DNA of 64,000 nt from the NCBI GenBank assembly GCA_963969495.1, contig OZ018325.1, positions 203,052,239 through 203,116,238 of the forward strand, given 5' to 3'. Origin of the DNA: Ceratothoa steindachneri. Taxonomy: Eukaryota; Arthropoda; Malacostraca; Isopoda; Cymothoidae. Positions 10,221-26,218 of this stretch are shown in pieces. The notes beneath the pieces were generated by a model that worked only from the letters and a program-made list of their open reading frames with translations, searched no databases and was not told the origin of the DNA. A program made the position numbers and the translations under genes. The first letter of the stretch is position 1. Each line of letters opens with the position of its first letter.

Positions 10221-10318
10221 GCTCTCAGGAACATGGAAGAAATCTGGTTTCGCATATAAAATTAGTCCTATTACTGTGGTTTTATCCCTATAGTTACACG
10301 TACGCTACTGTACTTTTT
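10221..10318 (+). mobile_element. PLE 3'-tail fragment
   Basis: The stretch tggtttcgcatataaaatta and the following cctattactgtggttttatcc match the tail downstream of the hammerhead at 25756-25795. Only the ribozyme's 3' half remains; the CTGANGA half is replaced. It leads into the large (TA)n at 10320, as the intact copies do. Confidence 0.65.
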
Positions 10319-10319
10319 T

Positions 10320-12400
<2,081 letters not shown>

Positions 12401-12404
12401 CTTT

Positions 12405-12762
12405 GAGAGATATATACATTTGTATATCTGCCACGCGTTTGCCTATTCCTCATTTATTCTTTGAATTCCTAATTAATTTTCTATTTCTTTCATAGTCTCC
12501 GTTCGAGCTGGCGAAAGTGTTCCTTAAAAGCTCTTCTATTCAGAGTTCTTTGGTTTTCTGCGTAGCGCAGTGGACTAACGGCATCCTTTTAACTGTGATC
12601 AAAGCGGTGCTCGCTGCCTCAGTGGGACTGGTTCGAATCACTTCCCTGCACGGATTTTTTCGAAAAAAGGTAATAAAAATATTACTGCAAGGAAAAATTA
12701 TTCCGTTTTCTCTTTCAATGTGGTTTAATGGATTCATTTGCATCATTCTCTCGGGCTACTTT

Positions 12763-12766
<4 letters not shown>
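12405..12766 (+). mobile_element. tRNA-headed SINE, family S1
   Basis: The internal part has a pol III A-box-like tagcgcagtgg (about 12562) and a B-box-like ggttcgaatcac (about 12629). A tail of about 110 bp follows: ...aatgtggtttaat... then ctactttgagatatata running into (TA)n. A copy in reverse orientation covers 16297-16660, matching from end to end, and a truncated one 16661-16770. Upstream of the tRNA-like part all copies share about 150 bp. The internal promoter would drive pol III transcription; no coding capacity. The end shares short boxes with the PLE 3' ends (see findings). Confidence 0.75.

Positions 12767-12827
<61 letters not shown>
12766..12827. repeat. (TA)n microsatellite
   Basis: About 60 bp; forms the 3' end of SINE S1. 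Confidence 0.95.
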
Positions 12828-15634
<2,807 letters not shown>

Positions 15635-16149
15635 ACTGAGAATGGAATGGATACAAAAGTCCTTACACAGCCTCAAGATCAAGACAAAAGAAAAAAAAGG
15701 ATCAAAAGGTCATTAATCAGGGGGTGTGGTTGTGAGATTATTAACTATACTGTTTACGATCAGTTTCGGCAATAGGAGCTACATTTAAATTGACCGTAAG
15801 AAAGATTGAAATTGGGAATTTCTCCTATCAGTATCATTTTGACAATTTTTATTTTACGGAAATCTTTACAATTATATATCATTTGGGACTTCGAAAAATC
15901 AACCCCAAATAACATATAATTGTAAAAATTTCCGTAAAAGAAAAATTGTAGAATCGATACTAATAAGAGAAACTCCCAATTCCAATCTTTCTGACGGTCA
16001 ATTTAAATCTAGCTTCTATTCCCTGAATCTAATCTTAAACAGTATAGTTAACGATCTCAGATCTACACCACTTGATTACTGATCTTTTGCTCCTTTTGTC
16101 CGGATCTTGAGGCTGAGTAGGGACTTTTGTATCCATTCCATTCTCAGTA

Positions 16150-16201
16150 TACGACTGAAGAGGGTATGGTAAACAAACTTCATACCGAAACTAGTCTCGT
16201 A
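16150..16201 (+). ncRNA. Hammerhead ribozyme motif, intact core
   Basis: Stem I TACGA (16150-16154) with TCGTA (16197-16201), 5 pairs. Core CTGAAGA (16155-16161) matches CUGANGA. Stem II GGTATG (16163-16168) with CATACC (16181-16186), 6 pairs, one extra G at its base, 12-nt loop. GAAA 16187-16190. Stem III is 2 bp (A16190, C16191 with G16194, T16195) with a TA loop. H17 is C16196, the predicted cleavage site. All catalytic core positions are present. About 35 nt later the sequence enters (TA)n at 16231. The layout matches the minimal stem III hammerheads reported in PLEs. Confidence 0.75.
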
Positions 16202-16228
16202 AATAAGTTCTATGCTCCTATACAGTGG

Positions 16229-16230
<2 letters not shown>

Positions 16231-16296
<66 letters not shown>
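16231..16296. repeat. (TA)n microsatellite
   Basis: About 65 bp; shared 3' end of PLE-D (plus) and SINE S1 (minus). Confidence 0.95.
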
Positions 16297-16301
<5 letters not shown>

Positions 16302-16660
16302 TCTCTCAAAGTAGCGCGAGAGAATGATGAATGAATGCAATAATCCACATTGAAAGAGAAAACGGAATATTTTTTTCATACAGTAATATTTATTAGCTTT
16401 TTTCGAAAAAATCCGTGCAGGGAAGCGATTCCAACCATGCACACTAAGGCAGCGAGCACCGCTTTGATCACAGTTAAAAGTATGCCGTTAGTACATTATG
16501 CGAGGCAGAGAACCAAAAAGTCCTTTCAATAGAATAGCTTTTAAGGAACACTTAGGCAAGTTCGAACGGGGACTACGAGAGAAAAGGAAAATTAATTTGG
16601 AATTCAAAGAAAAATGAGAAATAGTTACACGCGTAGTAAATAAACAAATGTATATAATAT
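16297..16660 (-). mobile_element. SINE S1, reverse copy
   Basis: Reverse complement of 12405-12766 over nearly the whole length; B-box region near 16427 reads gattcc instead of gttcga, so the internal promoter is damaged. Its 3' end abuts (TA)n at 16296. Confidence 0.75.
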
Positions 16661-16770
16661 CTCTCAAAGTAGCGCGCGAGAATGATGAATGAATGTAATA
16701 AACCACATTGAAAGAGAAAACGGAATATTTTTTCCTACAATAATATTTATTACCTTTTTTCGAAAGTTTC
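16661..16770 (-). mobile_element. SINE S1, truncated reverse copy
   Basis: Only the ~100-bp 3' tail is present (ctcaaagtagcgcgcgagaa through tttttcgaaa); the tRNA-like part is lost where PLE-E sequence begins. Confidence 0.7.
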
Positions 16771-17385
16771 GGAAGTTCTTGATTCTAGTGGGCCAACTTT
16801 CTATAGACGTTTTGTAGATGACTCCATAGCTATATTTAAACAACGAGATCAAGCTTTAGAATTTCTTAATTTTTTTAAACACCATCTACCCCGGTATTAA
16901 TATACAATGGAAAGTGAGAGTGATAACACCCTTCCCTTTTTAGATATTTTAATAAGAAAAAATCAAAATAGTCTAGAAACATCAGTATATAGGAAACCGA
17001 CTAATACGAGGTTAGGATTAAACTTTTTTAGTTGCTTAGATTTAAAATACAAAATCTCATCCATTAAGACCCTTCTTCACCGCGCATACAATCCCTGTTT
17101 ATTCTACAATTTTATACACAAAGAATTTCAGTACCTTAAATCTCTTTCCTTGTGCACAATGGTTTTCCATCTTTTATTGTAGAAGATACTTGAAGCCAAA
17201 GAAAATTCAGCGATAAGAGATCACGTAATAAAGTGTAAAAGTGATATCTCCTTAGAAAAATTTGAAATTTTATATTCGCACAAATCTCCCATTACCCTTC
17301 GCATCCTAGAAACACTATATATAAAACAGCTCTCCCCGAATTTAAATAATGATCTTTCGTCGGTTCCCCTCCTTGTTAGCTGAAT
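16771..17385 (+). pseudogene. PLE-E: RT palm end and GIY-YIG tail
   Basis: Plus-strand translation begins TFYRRFVDDSIAIFKQ, which holds the PLE RT active-site loop (FVDD), then after a stop LPFLDILIRKN and TSVYRKPTNTRLGLNFFSC, the diagnostic PLE block. After a further stop near 17180 the sequence jumps to IRDHVIKCKSDISLEKFEIL and ILETLYIKQLSPNLNND, the end of a GIY-YIG domain, so the first half of that domain is deleted. A different PLE subfamily from PLE-A to PLE-D, judging from the C-terminus. No ribozyme or (TA)n follows. Confidence 0.75.
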
Positions 17386-17890
17386 TCATTTGGGTGTGGG
17401 TTGCGGGGCGCAGTTTGGTGCTTTTGGGTCGGCCTGGAACACGTAACCCGATCAAGGGTTCAAGGATCATAAAAGAAAGAAAAAGGGGTGTGATAGTAAG
17501 AGAGGTAAATGATCGAAAAAGTGGTATTTTAGTAAGAGAATGATATGCCAGTACGTCTGGCTATGGCTTTCCATGCACTTATATGATGCTTCCGTGCATG
17601 TTACCTAAGCATTCGAGCCTTTGTTTTTATACTTTTGCAATTTTGTTGCGAGAGCTACTTCTGTTTCTTGGTCGTTATTTTGACGTAGTTTTATCCACTA
17701 CGGATATTTTTGTTTGCCTTATTCATTTATCATCTTGTCCACTACGGATTTTATTTTTTTTTTGTGTGTATCCATTACTGATTTTATTTTTTTTGTGTGT
17801 GTCCACTACGGATCTTTTAATTTTGTAAAATTCAGTTTGGCATTCAATTATTTGGGTATTTATATTTATAGTTTTTCCGGTGAGAAATAG
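17386..17890. other. LINE-D 3' flank with short repeats
   Basis: Lies downstream of the minus-strand LINE-D frame, so it probably includes its 3' UTR. Four imperfect copies of a 40-nt unit with ccactacggatttta sit at about 17690-17825. Confidence 0.45.
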
Positions 17891-18430
17891 TTAGTTATAA
17901 ATCGGTTCCAGGTAATCTTGCAACCGCTGTTGGTTGCTGGCAAATCCTCGTTTGTAATGTCTATTTGGGTCGACAAATTCAAGTATTTCTATATCTTGCA
18001 TGACCCTTACGGGTAAGTGATTATGCATGCTCCTCCATATTCTTGTCGCTCTTCTGTGTAACGTCACATTCAGAGGGTCAATTCCTGCGAGTTCGTGTAA
18101 TCTAATCGATGGGATCATGTCTAGTAAACTGAGATCGAGGATGAAGCGTAGTGCTCTATTTTGAACTACTTGTGCCGTGCGAATTTGTGTCTTGCTTGCC
18201 AAATGTAATGGGACGGCGGGGTATAGCAGGATTGGCCTAACTAAGGCCAAATACAACTTCCTCTTATTGCGGAAGGAGAGTCTTTTGAACCTATAAAGTT
18301 GTCCACGTCTGACCTTGGCTTGCGAGACCTTATCCATAATATGATTGTTATACCCATCATTGGCAAGTTTTGTGATTTTATATGTTAGGTTTTGGTAAAT
18401 TTTTGCTTCAATTATTCGTTTAAAATTCAT
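17891..18430 (-). pseudogene. LINE-D RT C-terminal region
   Basis: A 179-codon open frame on the minus strand: RFKRLSFRNKRKLYLALVRP then ILLYPAVPLHLASKTQI, VVQNRALRFIL, and LHRRATRIWRSM. These are the thumb/C-terminal blocks of non-LTR retrotransposon RTs of the Jockey/I-like type found in arthropods. The palm and endonuclease are absent. Clade not determined. 5'-truncated at about 18500. Confidence 0.7.
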
Positions 18431-18805
18431 TTTAACAGTTTTATATAATCATTAGATTTATAACTCAAAGCGCTCCTAACTTAATAGATTTTAGCAATTA
18501 TAGACTCGCTAACTAATTTAAATTTTTAAAATCCTCCCTAGGCTCTTTACTGTAAATTTGAGCCCCATTTTTAAATATTCCCTCTAACTCTAACTTTGCA
18601 AATCAAAGCTAATACTAGCTAGTAAAATTCTAGATGTACATTTAGGAGTGCAAAATATTTTGTTCGTTTATTTGTATTTTAGGCCTAAGAAGATGACCGT
18701 ATTGTGGTCGAAACGTCGCCGGTAAATAAAAAGGATGATACCAGCCATTTTCCTCGCCTTGGGATTTCTGTTGAACATTAAATTTAGGCTCTCTAGAAGC
18801 AATTC

Positions 18806-18811
<6 letters not shown>
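18431..18811 (+). mobile_element. PLE-like 3' end with hammerhead-like sequence
   Basis: At 18688-18720 aagaagatgaccgtattgtg, followed by gtcgaaacgtcgcc, has the UGANGA-stem-GAAAC arrangement (stem GACC/GGTC) but lacks C3 and U4 of the core and has no convincing stem III. It is followed by 90 nt and then (TA)n at 18812, as in the PLE copies. The upstream part (18431-18640) is unassigned. Confidence 0.4.

Positions 18812-18900
<89 letters not shown>
18812..18900. repeat. (TA)n microsatellite
   Basis: About 88 bp of AT alternation. Confidence 0.95.
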
Positions 18901-18904
<4 letters not shown>

Positions 18905-19555
18905 GTGTGGCGAAGATGGAGAGGAAAACAAATTTTCCATTCTCTTTGAAAAGCAGGGATGACACTTAAATAAGCCGATCGAAAGATTGTTTTTTGGATA
19001 TCTGAGAGAACCCCTATTTTAAGTGTTACATTCTCGTGTATGTGAAAAGAGCTACATCCGAGGGCTTTGAAAAAGACTGTGTTTGCAAAAAATAGCCTTT
19101 CATTCTCAAACCATTCTTTTTTCGTTAAAGAAATTGTTATCATGAGGAAGTATCAACTGGACCTTCGTATTTGTGATCCCACTTTTATTGATGAGGAATT
19201 GTAACATTCTTTTTCGAAAATTGGGGTAATTTGATGATTTAACAATGGAGGATTATTTAAACTTAGAAGAGTATTTTATGGTAGTAACAGAAGGAATAAA
19301 TTGCAGGTTAAATTTTTCAAGTGTCCCGTTAATATTTCTGACACTTATGGTAAATATGTACACACCGAATGAAGTTCAACCAATCGGTTCTTGTTCCAAT
19401 AATGTTTCAATTTTCATTTACCCTAAAATGGTTGCGTATATGAAATCCCCTGCGCGCAGTGTCTCCCAAAATACATAGGCAAAACTATTGATATTAAAAG
19501 AAGAATTATACAACATAAACGTTATCTTTAATTAAATAACCTTAATATCACCCTT
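18901..19555 (+). pseudogene. Decayed PLE-F fragment
   Basis: Frames in the 19130-19540 part give LRICDPTFIDEEL and HSFSKIG (compare GICDPCFLEDEI in PLE-G), then a GIY-YIG remnant near 19445-19540 (CAQCPKIYIGKTIDIKRR-like across frame changes). Stops and shifts are frequent. The first ~180 bp resemble the arms of the inverted-repeat element at 14969-15329. Interrupted at about 19556 by the S3 repeat. Confidence 0.5.
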
Positions 19556-21240
19556 GTAGGGGTGCGAAAATGTATTAGAGAAAAATTCCTTCCCACTCGA
19601 TAATATAAATAGAAGATAAAATTACCAACTCAAAACGGACTAAGCCGTGGCGTAATGGCTAGATTGTTGATTAAGAGACAAGACTTCGTTCGCTCTCCTC
19701 AATCCTACTGAATTAACTTTACTCATCCGGCAGACTCGGAGGTCGTAGGAGGGAGAGCTACTAGTAACTCCTCGATTAAGAAATCCAAGACTAGTCTCTC
19801 CCCAATCCTCAAATTCGCTCTGCGTTCTAGAAAGGGACCTGTATAGGGGTGCGAAAATGTATCAGAGAAAAATTCCTTCCCACTCGATAATATAAATAGA
19901 CGATAAAATTACCAACTCAAAACGGACTAAGCCGTGGCGTAATGGCTAGAGTGTTGGCGTTTAAATCTACCGGTACCGCGTTAAAAAAAGTCCCAAACCT
20001 TTTATGAAGAAAACGGAAGTCAAGGAAAACGCTGAAGGACCAACTCATCAAGAAGAAGACAATTCGAAGAAGATGCATCAAGAAAGAAAACGTTCGAAGG
20101 ACTAACTCATCAAGAACCATGAAGGAATCATCAACGCAAGATAATTGGGAATAAAAATGAAGATACATCAAGGATACGAAGATCAAGAACCAACCCGGCT
20201 AAGAAGAATAGTAGGTCAAGATAAATGGAAGACAATGTTTGAAGGGGCCACTTAAATAAAAAGGAATTTCAATCAAGAAGAAGAAAATGCACCAAGAAAA
20301 TAAAATGAGGATCAAGATGAACAAGCATAAATAATAATAATAAAAAAGGAAGGCTCCCATCCCCCAAAACTGGTGACCCTCAATGGCCGAACAATATTCT
20401 GATCTTCGTTTCAACTGCACCTGCTCTCCTACTAGAGATTAAGAAAAAGTGCTGCTGGGAACTTCGGAGATCCGGGAAGGAGATGCTCATTACTCATTAA
20501 TTAAGAGACAAGACTTCGTTCGCTCTCCTCAATCCTACTGAATTAACTTCACTCATCCGGCAGACTCGGAGGTCGTAGGAGGGAGAGCTACTAGTAACTC
20601 CTCGATTAAGAAATCCAAGAATAGTCTCTCCCCAATCCTCAAATTCGTTCTGCGTTCTAGAAAGGGACCTGTATAGGGGTGCGGAAATGTATCAGAGAAA
20701 AATCCCTTCCCACTCGATAATATAAATAGACGATAAAATTATCAACTCAAAACGGACTAAGCCGTGGCGTAATGGCTAGTGTGTTGGCGTTTTTATCTAC
20801 CGTTACCGCGTTCGAAAGAAAAAGTCGTCCTAAACCTTTTATAAAGAAAACGGAAGTCAAGGAAAATGCTGAAGGACCAACTCAACTAGAATCAAGAAGA
20901 CTCAAGATAAATGGATCACCTCAAGAAAGAAAATCGGAAGAAAACGACTTCAAGGACTAACTCATCAAGAATCAAAGAAGGACCAAGAAATCAACCCCAG
21001 ATAAATGCAATAAAATGAAGATGCATCAAGAAGGACCAAGAAATCATCACATAAGTCAAATGGAAGACAAATGTTTGAAGGGGCAACTTCAGTCAAGAAG
21101 AAATAAATAGATTCGAATATAAAGAGAAAATCTAGATGAAGAATAATAAAGATAAATAAATAAAGCATATAATAAATGCCCCCCTCCCATAGAGAAACAT
21201 CGAGAAAAGAGGATCAGCCTATTGATTAAAAAAATTCCCA
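19556..21240 (+). repeat. S3 SINE-like units and 831-bp tandem duplication
   Basis: A block ggggtgcgaaaatgtatcag through cggactaagccgtggcgtaa occurs at about 19559, 19853 and 20674. It ends in a tRNA-like head (gtggcgtaatggctagagtg) reminiscent of a pol III A box. A second block (acaagacttcgttcgctctc onward) occurs at 19672 and 20503. Together 19667-20497 and 20498 to about 21240 form a tandem duplication with an 831-bp period. Between the heads lie diverged short repeats around catcaagaa/gaagatgcatcaag. No coding capacity. Confidence 0.75.
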
Positions 21241-21346
21241 AATTAAGGATGCTGAAATTAAATAAATCGTGGAAGCATTTTATATTTTTAAAGATAATTT
21301 CTAACCTTTAATATTATTAATAAGTCCCAAGTATTCAAGTGGCCCG

Positions 21347-21349
<3 letters not shown>
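21241..21349. other. Short unassigned spacer
   Basis: AT-rich, no motif recognised. Confidence 0.3.

Positions 21350-21406
<57 letters not shown>
21350..21406. repeat. (TA)n microsatellite
   Basis: About 56 bp, followed directly by the first copy of a 44-bp sequence (atcggtcggaatacgaagga...). Confidence 0.95.
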
Positions 21407-21591
<185 letters not shown>

Positions 21592-21960
21592 TTTTAAATA
21601 CCAGGTTGAAATTAGCTTTCACTCATCTAATTTTATTCTTCTCGATTTTGCGAACGCAATTCTAAATTGCTTGAGAGAAATAAAGAATTAATTCAGCTAA
21701 ATCCATTTTATTTGATAATTGTATACTTTATTTGTCCGTGCACTTTGCGTTTCCTAAGGAATCTTCAGACTGGAGCCTTTTAGTTAGTAGAAGTAGATTT
21801 AGAATGGATGATGTCCTGGCTTTTATTTATAGTTAGAGGGATAGTGTAATCGACTCCAGGTCACTCAACTGCCCTACCCCTGTGAGATGTCTGGCTGGTA
21901 GGCAGCATCGGATCGACTCACCCCGATTACAGCCGACTCTTTTGTGTTTTGGGCTTAAAC
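21592..21960. other. Unassigned DNA
   Basis: Contains a minus-strand ctgaagattccttaggaaac (about 21750-21770) that resembles PLE hammerhead-like tails but does not fold convincingly. Otherwise nothing recognised. Confidence 0.35.
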
Positions 21961-23110
21961 CTTTTAAAGTGTATATGAAATTATGCACTGCTGTTGCTTT
22001 ATTTATTCTTTCGGTTTTATATTGAATGTAGCTAGTCGAGATTATCTTTAGCCCCAGTACTTTGAATTTTGAATTGTATTTGGTAATGTTGGTCTTCTAC
22101 CTCGATATCAGCTACCTTTGGTCTGGAAATTCTCACTATGCAAATTATTTATCTATTTGTTTTTGTTTTCCTGTCTCTTTGGAATTGGTTTATGTTGTTG
22201 ATTTCAATGACTTTCATCCCCACCTGAAACTATTAATTTCTGTATTGATTGAAGACTATTTGGGTTAGGTTGGCAGTGAATTATATGTTAATGCATTCAA
22301 GCATGTTTGTGGGAGGTAGATAAGAAGGGTAAAGTCCAGCTTCCAGTTCGAATTCAGTCCCTTCATATTCATTGGTTACCAAATAAGCTCTTCTATCTGC
22401 GAGATCATCGCAGTGAAACTATCCTCAGGATGATATTTAACTTTAGATTTAAGATCTTTTGTTCCATGCCTTTGATCCAGACCTTAGTCACGTGAGAGGT
22501 GGAACAGGTAGGCAACCTCAGGTTGACCGGCTTCCCTGTTCCCGCTGTCTCTTTCTTCTGGTTTTAGGCTTAAGCCTTTTAAGGTATATAGGAGATTTAG
22601 CATTGTTGTTGCTTTATTTATTCTTTCGGCTATACAGTATATTGAATGTAGCCAGTTGAGGTTATCTTTAGTTCCAGTACTTTGCATTTGAAATGATATC
22701 AGTAAAGTTGGTCTTCTACCTCGATAGCTTCTACTTTTTGTCTAGAAATTGGAGCTATGGTAAGTTTTTGTTTATTTGTTTTAATTTTTCCGTCCCTTTC
22801 GAATTGGTTTATGTTGTTGATTTCAATGGCTGTCATCCCCTACGGAAAGTTTTTATTTCTGTACTGATTGACGACTATTTGTGTTAGATTGTCTGCGAAG
22901 GGTATGTTAAGACACTCAAGTATTTTTGGTGGAGGTAGATACGCTGTGTTAAGGAAATGCAGCGTGGGGCTGAGGAAACACTTCTGGGAGAGACCAGCTC
23001 CCAGTTTGAATTTAGTCTCTTTATATTCGTATGTAATCACATAAGCTCTTTGATCTGTATGGTAATCGCAGAGAATTATGCCCTGTTTGTTGTTATTTTG
23101 CTGAGATTTA
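21961..23110 (-). pseudogene. Two tandem non-LTR RT fragments (LINE-D-like)
   Basis: Two diverged copies in the same orientation (about 21961-22480 and 22555-23110), recognisable by the shared gttggtcttctacctcgata and ggtttatgttgttgatttca. The minus strand of the better copy reads CLNIPFADNLTQIVVNQY then, past a stop, NNINQFERDGKIKTNKQKL and LKITSTGYIQ. This matches the RT palm active-site loop (YADD, here FADN) and the following blocks of Jockey/I-like LINEs. The second catalytic Asp is Asn, and stops are present. Confidence 0.6.
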
Positions 23111-23689
23111 AGATCTTATGTTGAATGCCCTTGATCCATAAATTAATAGAGGCCTTTCCTATATCTCTCAAGACCTGATCGATGTACTAGACCTCTGCTT
23201 TAGTATTGGATCTCGTCTCAGTGATGATGCTAAGTGTCATTGTGGTGTCTCTTCCTTTGAAGACCCTGAACTGGTATTTGTTGTTAGTATTTGAAAGATT
23301 CCTGTTCGTCATGATTTAAAGTGAAATTCTTGGGGTAAAGTCCATTTTTTAAGTGTTTGTACGCCTCGATGGTTACAAGCTTTACTAGATCACTTTCGCT
23401 GTTGCAGATCACCATGTATTAATTAGAGTTATTAGAGTTATCCATAATGTGGATTATCGCTACCTTCAGTTTTGTTTAGAGTACTCACATAATTTTCATC
23501 TGTCGGGTTTGTTTACCTCTTCAATTGTCCAGAGTGGTACTTAGAAGCGTGAAGCAAACCCCCTTTCCCCTTTGCGGATGGCGATGCCCCATATCCTTCC
23601 TTAGCGAGCGCCCAGGACCAGGACGCTCTGGTTTCGTTGTTGTCCTCCTCGATCGACAGCCTCGCTCGCACTTCCCCAAACAATCTCCC
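23111..23689. other. Unassigned DNA
   Basis: No motif recognised. The GC-rich stretch 23525-23700 could be the 5' region of the following PLE. Confidence 0.35.
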
Positions 23690-25791
23690 AAATCAAGACC
23701 TTTAAGAAACTAAGTCAAGTAAATGAAAGTCATCTCAAGATTTCCGAATTCTCTAAGGAATACATCAACCTCTTAGCATTGTATTTAAGTCAAGAATAAG
23801 AGGAACTCCTCAACGTTGGATTTAACTGCCATTATATTTTGGCAAGCCGAAGAAATATGAGGAGCGACTGAAGCCCTACTTGACAGCATACATAAACTGG
23901 AAGATTAAAGAAAAGTCACTGCCATACCCACGCTTACAGTAAAGTTCCTCTCAGAGGCCGATAAAAGCGAAGTATGCTTTAAGTCTTTGGTTCTAATCAG
24001 AATAAGGTTCTACTCTAATTAGAAGGATAAACAAGTTCGAAAAAATCGAGAGATTATCGTCAGAAAAGCAGACAAAGCAGCCATCTTTGTCATTATACAT
24101 ACATAACAGTACCATGCAAAAATGGTCACTATCCTGAAAGATCAAACTAAGTTTAAAAAAAATTACGAAAAACCCAATCAATAACATCAAAAAGAAAGTG
24201 AGTTAAATTATAGAAGAGATTAATTAATAAACAAAAAGACAATGTGAAAATGAAGAAAATAATTGATGATTTCAGCTCTGGATATACTTACAGTACCGTG
24301 AAGACCCACACGGTTGAAAACTCTTTCATACTTATAATTAGTCAAATTCCTACCCCTATGTATGAACTGGGTAAATTTTTAAACAGAATATGATATTTCT
24401 CCGAGCGTAACCTTAAAACTTTGACCGACTTTATCGATATGATTCCTTCGACAACCCATCCGAGAACAATAGTTTCAATTGATGTTGAATCACAGTTTAC
24501 GAATGTATACAGTCGCCGAAATGATAGAAATATTATTAGAACGCGACTACGCCCAAAATGATAGCCCCTTCTTCACATACTAAGGCCAGACGTGAACAAA
24601 ATCCTACAAGCCTGCACTTCTGAAGCCATTTTCTATGTACCGAATGGAGGAATGTACCTTCAAGTGGATGGAATTGCTATAGGATCTTTTCTAGGAGTTA
24701 GCTTTGTCAGCTTCTACATGTGAGCCACCTAATGATGAGTTTTCTCAAGGTTATCCAAGCCGCATATCTACTGCAGGTACATATACGATATATACATAAA
24801 TTAACAAAGCCAAAAGAACCAACTACCATTTTTAGCCACCAATCGTAGCCTTTGCATGAATACAGAGAGTGAATTTACAGAACGGTACAAGAAAAGCCTC
24901 TTAACTTGAATATCAATCGTGCTTTCACCCACAGCGATACCTGAAAAAAAACGCATAATAAACTTGAGAGAGCGACTCAGGTACTCTTTAACAACGGATT
25001 CAGTAACTATAATTCACAGTCAGCTATAAGGACGAAAATGGACCGATCCTACTGTACCAGAGCCTCATAACACTCGAAACATAGACAACGAAAACATTGT
25101 AAAGCTTTTCTACAAGAACACTTATGAGTACAACATACCGAACAGACGAAAGAATAATAAATGGAATTATTTACCGAGGAGTACAGCTAAGAAATGCTGA
25201 ACGAAAGATCGCTTTAACTATGCACCATCAAACTAAGCGGATCTCAAGCCTTATGAAAAACAACCAAAGACCTACAGCAGAACCCAAGCAACGGACCCGT
25301 CTGATATATGAGTACAAATGCATCTAAATAAACTGTGAGCGCTTACCCTACTCATATATCGGTATGGCCGAAAGAAAACTCTCAAAAAAGATGATATATC
25401 ACTTTGATAAACACAGAAAATACACACAGGAGAAAATCACGGAGTTTGTCATAACAGAAAAATGATAGAGGAAAACATTAAGATTTTCGAATGCTCCAAA
25501 TGTCGCCAATCACTCTTCTCTCGAAGCTCTGCCTCTATAAGAAAAGCGACCGGAGTTATATAGACATTCAGGTGACGGAAGTATTTGTTTATTTGAATTT
25601 TCAATATTTCTGAATTATTTCGTGTTTTCGCCTGGTTATGAAACTAACAGGGAACTCAGTAAACATATGTATACCAGGCAATGTCTTCGCAACTTCGGGA
25701 TTTCACTTGTCCACCAGCGACTGACGATGGCGGATGTTTCCGTCGAAACCTGGTTTCGCTTATAAAATTAGTCCTATTACTGTGGTTTTAT

Positions 25792-25795
<4 letters not shown>
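23690..25795 (+). mobile_element. Long decayed PLE-H with hammerhead and (TA)n end
   Basis: Plus-strand translation across many frame changes recovers the PLE blocks in order: IVIRKADKAAIFVI-like (about 24060), PMYELGKFLN (24357), SIDVESQFTNVYS (24477), VDGIAIGSFLGVSF (24664, the motif typical of PLE RTs), CRYIYDIY at the position of the active site (about 24770, so the catalytic DD is lost), and a GIY-YIG remnant (LIYEYKCI then YSYIGMAERKL, about 25300-25370). It ends with a hammerhead with an intact core (25716-25760) and (TA)n. This is the longest PLE in the window but has many stops. Confidence 0.75.
25716..25760 (+). ncRNA. Hammerhead ribozyme motif, intact core
   Basis: Stem I AGCGA (25716-25720) with TCGCT (25756-25760), 5 perfect pairs. 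Core CTGACGA (25721-25727) matches CUGANGA. Stem II GGCGGA (25729-25734) with TCCGTC (25739-25744), 6 pairs including one G-U, TGTT loop, one unpaired T at 25728. GAAA 25745-25748. Stem III is 2 bp (A25748, C25749 with G25753, T25754) with a CTG loop. H17 is T25755, the predicted cleavage site. The following tail (tataaaattagtcctattac...tgtggttttatcc) reaches (TA)n at 25796. All conserved core positions are kept although the upstream protein frame is badly decayed. Confidence 0.75.

Positions 25796-25851
<56 letters not shown>
25796..25851. repeat. (TA)n microsatellite
   Basis: About 55 bp; 3' end of PLE-H. Confidence 0.95.
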
Positions 25852-25855
<4 letters not shown>

Positions 25856-26129
25856 AATAAAGAAAGAGCAAATACAAGTTGTGCGGGTGATAACAACCAC
25901 CACGGGGCCTTTGCCACATTTATTTTCTACCTTCCAAAACAATTTTGAAGACAGAAAGAAAGATGCGGAAACCTCGTATTGCAGACTATATAACCATATA
26001 GACTAAGATCAAAGAAAGCAGAGGGCGGCACAATGAAGGCAATCCATTACTGCTAATGACCCTTCTCTTACTTTAAAAAAAACTCCTCTTCTTGTCTCAT
26101 TGCTCATTCGCGTCAAATTTCTCTCTCTT

Positions 26130-26133
<4 letters not shown>
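25852..26133. repeat. Interspersed repeat F and SINE S2 pieces
   Basis: 25878-25970 (gcgggtgataacaaccacca...) matches 40743-40835. 26015-26045 is the reverse complement of about 42293-42330, while 26060-26130 (cttgtctcattgctcattcg...) matches 42360-42425 directly; so S2-type tail pieces occur here in rearranged order, running into (TA)n. Confidence 0.65.

Positions 26134-26216
<83 letters not shown>
26134..26216. repeat. (TA)n microsatellite
   Basis: About 82 bp; preceded by an S2 tail, followed by GA-rich DNA (26217-26310). Confidence 0.95.

Positions 26217-26218
<2 letters not shown>

Noticed and set aside
18688..18720. A further hammerhead (GACC/GGTC stem followed by GAAAC)
   Set aside because: C3 and U4 are missing and no stem III or stem I can be formed with confidence; listed only as a PLE-like end.
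21745..21775. Minus-strand ctgaagattccttaggaaac as a hammerhead
   Set aside because: The GAAA box overlaps the only possible stem II, there is no stem I, and no (TA)n follows on the expected side.
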